Shown here: positions 6,521 through 8,391 of the stretch, in pieces | Position numbering within the stretch: position 1 is the first letter of the stretch | How the letters are laid out: the number at the start of each line of letters is the position of its first letter | Source of the DNA: JAAZHN01 sp964605575 | Lineage (GTDB): Bacteria; Bacillota_I; Bacilli_A; RF39; UBA660 | NCBI GenBank assembly: GCA_964605575.1 | Contig: CAZSDG010000041.1 | Span: 1 to 8,391, forward strand | Reading direction: 5' to 3' | DNA length: 8,391 nucleotides | The notes under the pieces: model-generated | What the model was told of the DNA's origin: nothing | What the model saw: only the letters and a program-made list of their open reading frames with translations | The model's database searches: none | Made by a program: the position numbers and the translations under genes

Positions 6521-7254
6521 AGAATGATAAGAGTTTAACAAATAAAATTTATATGACTAAGACTATTAAGAAGATTAATCAGAAAATCAAATTACTTGGT
6601 TTAAGTAACAAAGTAAAACTAAAGAGATTTTTAACGTTAAGATTAATAGTTTGTTTTGTAGTTTTAATTGGGCCAATTTTCATGCCTTATGGAGTGTTTT
6701 ATGGACCGATTTTAGCAGTAATATTTTGGTATGGTTATGAATACTTAGAGTTTGATTTAGCAATTAAAAACAGAGAAAAAAGACTTAATGAACAAGCTCC
6801 TTTCTTTTTCGAAGTATTGATTATGACTTTAGAAAGTGGGAGAAATTTAGAAAATGCCTTAGTCTTAACTGCAGATAATATTCGTAATGAACTAGGGTTA
6901 GAATTTAAAAAATCATTATCAGAAATAAAAGTAGGTAAAAATCTAACTGAAGTTTTAACTTCTTTAAAAGATAAAATACCTAGTGATATTATTAATAATA
7001 TTATATTAAATATGATTCAAGCCCATAACTTTGGAACAAGCATTACTGATTCAATTAGAATTCAATTAGACTATATAAGAGAAGAAAGAATTCTAGAAAC
7101 TAAATCTAATTTAAATAAATTACCAATGAAGGTAAGTATTATTTCAGTTCTTATCTTAATACCTTTAACTCTAATAATTATTTTAGTTCCAGTATTTTTA
7201 AATATTTCAAAAAATAATAACAATCAAAATCAAATATCATCTAGTAATAGATGA
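6517..7254 (+). CDS. tadC: TadC, inner-membrane platform protein (T2SSF domain), short form
   Basis: A 245-residue membrane protein with two adjacent hydrophobic helices (about 41-57 and 58-76), a T2SSF domain (about 94-200) containing T-L-E-S-G-R-N-L-E-N-A-L, and a strong C-terminal helix (about 205-229). It partners TadB in the assembly platform. It is shorter than many TadC proteins, mainly because of a reduced N-terminal region. The C-terminus ends in an Asn/Gln/Ser-rich tail (232-245) whose codons also form the left arm of the transcription terminator, so the tail sequence may be shaped by the RNA hairpin. The start overlaps the tadB stop by 4 bp (ATGA). It is the last gene of the operon. 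Confidence 0.93.
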   Translation: MKNDKSLTNKIYMTKTIKKINQKIKLLGLSNKVKLKRFLTLRLIVCFVVLIGPIFMPYGVFYGPILAVIFWYGYEYLEFDLAIKNREKRLNEQAPFFFEVLIMTLESGRNLENALVLTADNIRNELGLEFKKSLSEIKVGKNLTEVLTSLKDKIPSDIINNIILNMIQAHNFGTSITDSIRIQLDYIREERILETKSNLNKLPMKVSIISVLILIPLTLIIILVPVFLNISKNNNNQNQISSSNR

Positions 7255-7261
7255 TATTTTT
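7232..7261 (+). terminator. Rho-independent terminator of the Tad operon
   Basis: A perfect 12-bp stem, AAATATCATCTA (7232-7243) and TAGATGATATTT (7248-7259), encloses the loop GTAA, a stable GNRA-type tetraloop. Two further T follow, giving five T in a row. The stem contains the tadC stop codon (7252-7254), so terminator and coding sequence overlap. The hairpin is also a perfect palindrome on the other strand, but no gene converges on it here. Confidence 0.8.
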
Positions 7262-7290
7262 GTAAATATAATGTAACATATTATGTAAAT
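7261..7290. repeat. Three short direct repeats TGTAA(A/C)(T/A) upstream of the unknown gene
   Basis: TGTAAAT (7261-7267), TGTAACA (7272-7278) and TGTAAAT (7284-7290) are spaced 11 and 12 bp apart, close to one helical turn. They lie between the Tad terminator and the candidate promoter of the next gene, where an activator or repressor could bind. The repeats are short and AT-rich, so chance is possible. Confidence 0.3.
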
Positions 7291-7311
7291 AACTTATTAG
7301 ACTTAAATTTA

Positions 7312-7320
7312 TGATAAAAT
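7312..7320 (+). promoter_or_regulatory. Candidate extended -10 promoter for the 7342-7782 gene
   Basis: TGATAAAAT is an extended -10 element (TG, one base, then TAAAAT with 5 of 6 matches to TATAAT). No good -35 lies 16-18 bp upstream, which extended -10 promoters can tolerate. Transcription would start near 7327, leaving a leader of about 15 bases before the ATG at 7342. It follows a strong terminator, so a promoter is expected in this gap. Confidence 0.45.
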
Positions 7321-7341
7321 ATATATAGAAATGATGAGATT

Positions 7342-7782
7342 ATGGCTAATGTTTCAATAGATTTTACATATCAAGATGAACTTGATTTTTTTCGCCAAAA
7401 AGCAACAAATCAAAGGGTTAATTCTTATAATGTGGATGGTAAATTTCATAAAGAAGTAACTAACGAGACAGCTAGAAGTAATTTCAACCTTTATTGTGAA
7501 CTTAGATGCACTTTGGAATTTAGACGTAATGGTGGACTTGATATTAGCGATACAGAAGCAAAAACAATTATTCTTTCGCTTTATCCTCCGGAATTTTATC
7601 TTAAATCTCAAGTGATTGACAATGTAGAATACTTTCTACTTGTGACTGGCGAAGTTTTAACAAAACAAGAGTGTTTAGCAAAATACAATAACTTTATGAC
7701 GCCTGAAGAAAAAAACAGATTTCTTTTTTTATCTTTTGTTTACAAACAACTGTTTGTATGTTATTCTTGTTTTAGGATGTGA
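7342..7782 (+). CDS. Uncharacterised 146-residue protein between the Tad operon and ruvA
   Basis: I do not recognise this protein. It has no signal peptide or convincing membrane helix; the most hydrophobic part is the C-terminal end (about 126-145, F-L-F-L-S-F-V-Y region), which is too polar and short for a clear membrane span. The body is mixed and charged, with an Asn-rich first third, and four of its five cysteines fall at residues 53, 57, 110 and 139-142 (C-Y-S-C at the end). The start ATG has only a weak GATGAG site upstream. Codon use and base composition resemble the neighbours, and the frame is open over its whole length, which supports a real gene. It ends 4 bp before ruvA, so it may be cotranscribed with ruvAB, though a possible ruvA promoter lies within its last codons. 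Its function, and any link to the pilus or to recombination, is unknown. Confidence 0.65.
   Translation: MANVSIDFTYQDELDFFRQKATNQRVNSYNVDGKFHKEVTNETARSNFNLYCELRCTLEFRRNGGLDISDTEAKTIILSLYPPEFYLKSQVIDNVEYFLLVTGEVLTKQECLAKYNNFMTPEEKNRFLFLSFVYKQLFVCYSCFRM
7739..7767 (+). promoter_or_regulatory. Candidate ruvA promoter inside the end of the preceding gene
   Basis: TTTACA (7739-7744; 5 of 6 matches to TTGACA), a 17-bp spacer, and TATTCT (7762-7767; 4 of 6 to TATAAT) preceded by an extended TG (7759-7760). Transcription would begin near 7774, just at the ruvA Shine-Dalgarno AGGAT. It lies wholly within the coding sequence of the preceding gene and would let ruvAB be expressed independently. Confidence 0.4.
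7741..7758. promoter_or_regulatory. 18-bp palindrome on the ruvA promoter, LexA-box-like operator
   Basis: TACAAACAACTGTTTGTA is a dyad with 8-bp arms (7741-7748 and 7751-7758). Its core CAAAC-AACT-GTTTG (7743-7756) matches the Bacillus LexA/DinR box CGAACRNRYGTTYC at 11 of 14 positions by my count, with the key AAC...GTT halves at the right spacing. It overlaps the candidate -35 and spacer about 30 bp upstream of ruvA, and ruvAB is LexA-controlled in Bacillus subtilis and Escherichia coli. A LexA role here is inference; too few T follow it to suggest a terminator. Confidence 0.4.
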
Positions 7783-7786
7783 TAAT

Positions 7787-8338
7787 ATGTATGCATATAT
7801 TAAAGGAATAATTAAGGAAGTTAGTTCTAATCATATTGTAATTGATAATCAAGGAATAGGTTATTTAGTTTATGTAGCTAATCCTTATGTATATCACTTA
7901 GATGATGAAGTAACTGTTTATTTATATAGTCATATAAGGGAAGATGCCTATACTTTATATGGTTTTAAGAGTTTAGAAGAAAAAGAATTGTTTTTAAAAT
8001 TAATTAATGTTAAAGGAGTAGGCCCAAAAATTGCTTTGCCGATGTTAGCAACTGGTTCAGTAACTGGAATAGCTGATGCGATTGATCGGGAAAATATTTT
8101 ATATTTAACTAAGTTTCCGAAGATTGGAGAAAAATTAGCAAGACAAATTATTTTAGATTTAAAAGGTAAATTAGTAAAAAGTATCGATCTTAAAACGCAT
8201 AATTATGATGAATTAATTAGTGTTTTAGAAAACTTAGGGTATAAGACTGCTGATATTAAAAAAGTTATTGCCCATGTTGATCCAAATGTAGATATAGAAA
8301 CTCAAGTAAAAGAAGCATTAAAATTATTATTAAAATAA
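7787..8338 (+). CDS. ruvA: RuvA, Holliday junction branch migration complex subunit
   Basis: A 183-residue protein covering all three RuvA domains. Domain I is an OB fold (1 to about 62, MYAYIKG start) with the acidic pin in H-I-R-E-D-A-Y-T-L-Y-G-F, where Glu52 and Asp53 correspond to Escherichia coli Glu55 and Asp56. Domain II has two helix-hairpin-helix motifs: VKGVGPKIAL (75-84) and FPKIGEKLARQII (110-122). Domain III (about 142-183), with E-N-L-G-Y-K and a final helix, contacts RuvB. RuvA tetramers bind four-way junctions and load RuvB motors for branch migration in recombinational repair. It is slightly shorter than the usual 190-200 residues, through a shortened linker before domain III. 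I chose the ATG at 7787 because it gives the canonical MYAYIKG start and has AGGAT eight bases upstream; an in-frame TTG at 7736 would add 17 residues without family support. ruvB follows after 9 bp. Confidence 0.97.
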   Translation: MYAYIKGIIKEVSSNHIVIDNQGIGYLVYVANPYVYHLDDEVTVYLYSHIREDAYTLYGFKSLEEKELFLKLINVKGVGPKIALPMLATGSVTGIADAIDRENILYLTKFPKIGEKLARQIILDLKGKLVKSIDLKTHNYDELISVLENLGYKTADIKKVIAHVDPNVDIETQVKEALKLLLK

Positions 8339-8347
8339 GGAGAGAAA

Positions 8348-8391
8348 ATGAGTAGAATTATTGATGGTGAAAAAGAAATAAGTGATGAATT
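8348..8391 (+). CDS. ruvB: RuvB, 5' end only (cut by window edge)
   Basis: Fourteen complete codons are visible, starting M-S-R-I-I-D-G-E-K-E. An excellent Shine-Dalgarno AAGGAGAG (8337-8344) overlaps the ruvA stop codon, with the ATG 9 bp after ruvA. RuvB is the hexameric AAA+ motor of the branch migration complex and is very commonly encoded directly after ruvA. The visible residues alone are not diagnostic, so the name rests on position. Confidence 0.75.
   Translation, partial: MSRIIDGEKEISDE

Noticed and set aside
7354..7611. Minus-strand open frame opposite the unknown gene
   Set aside because: The + strand frame is longer, has a promoter and ends neatly before ruvA; the minus frame is Lys/Ile-rich noise of AT-rich DNA.
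7736..7786. Longer ruvA start at TTG 7736
   Set aside because: The added 17 residues do not resemble RuvA, whose canonical start MYAYIKG is encoded from ATG 7787 with its own Shine-Dalgarno.
1..8391. CRISPR array, insertion sequence, tRNA or rRNA, riboswitch
   Set aside because: I saw no regularly spaced repeats, transposase motifs or terminal inverted repeats, and the intergenic gaps (largest about 87 bp) are too small for most structured RNAs.

Overview
The window is AT-rich (roughly 70% A+T by eye) and every convincing gene lies on the + strand. Shine-Dalgarno sites are of the AGGAGG/AGGTGA type, Trp is encoded by TGG, and TGA is a genuine stop: several genes end in TGA inside 4-bp ATGA overlaps. 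Together with the gene content (PlsC-type acyltransferase, Tad genes without a secretin, ruvA-ruvB), this suggests a single-membraned low-GC Bacillota-type bacterium, possibly an uncultured Erysipelotrichia or RF39-like lineage near the Mollicutes but using the standard code. The lineage is an inference from composition and gene content only.

Layout. (1) Positions 1-578: the 3' part of a PlsC-family acyltransferase cut by the window edge. (2) Positions 588-2438: a seven-helix membrane hybrid histidine kinase with its own receiver domain, closed by a hairpin terminator. (3) Positions 2509-7254: a seven-gene Tad (type IVc pilus) operon. It holds three tandem prepilin-like proteins with the same five-residue leader ending in Gly (Flp-like, TadE-like and TadE/TadG-like without Glu+5), then the ParA/MinD-like ATPase TadZ/CpaE, the assembly ATPase TadA/CpaF, and the inner-membrane platform proteins TadB and TadC. 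Junctions are 4- or 8-bp overlaps or gaps of 4-10 bp, and a 12-bp-stem terminator overlaps the last codons of tadC. (4) Positions 7342-7782: a 146-residue protein I do not recognise. (5) Positions 7787-8391: ruvA and the first codons of ruvB, the Holliday-junction branch-migration pair.

How the genes would work together. TadA powers pilus assembly on the TadB/TadC platform, TadZ places the machine in the cell, and the three small proteins supply shaft and minor or tip subunits. No prepilin peptidase (TadV/CpaA), secretin, RcpC/CpaB or TadD is in the window, so processing must rely on an enzyme encoded elsewhere. The hybrid kinase just upstream is a candidate regulator of the pilus, by proximity only.

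The most notable observations are the compact prepilin triad with one member lacking Glu+5, a TadZ without the usual N-terminal receiver domain, a LexA-box-like palindrome on a candidate ruvA promoter inside the end of the preceding gene, and a kinase gene whose Shine-Dalgarno site overlaps its only conventional start codon.
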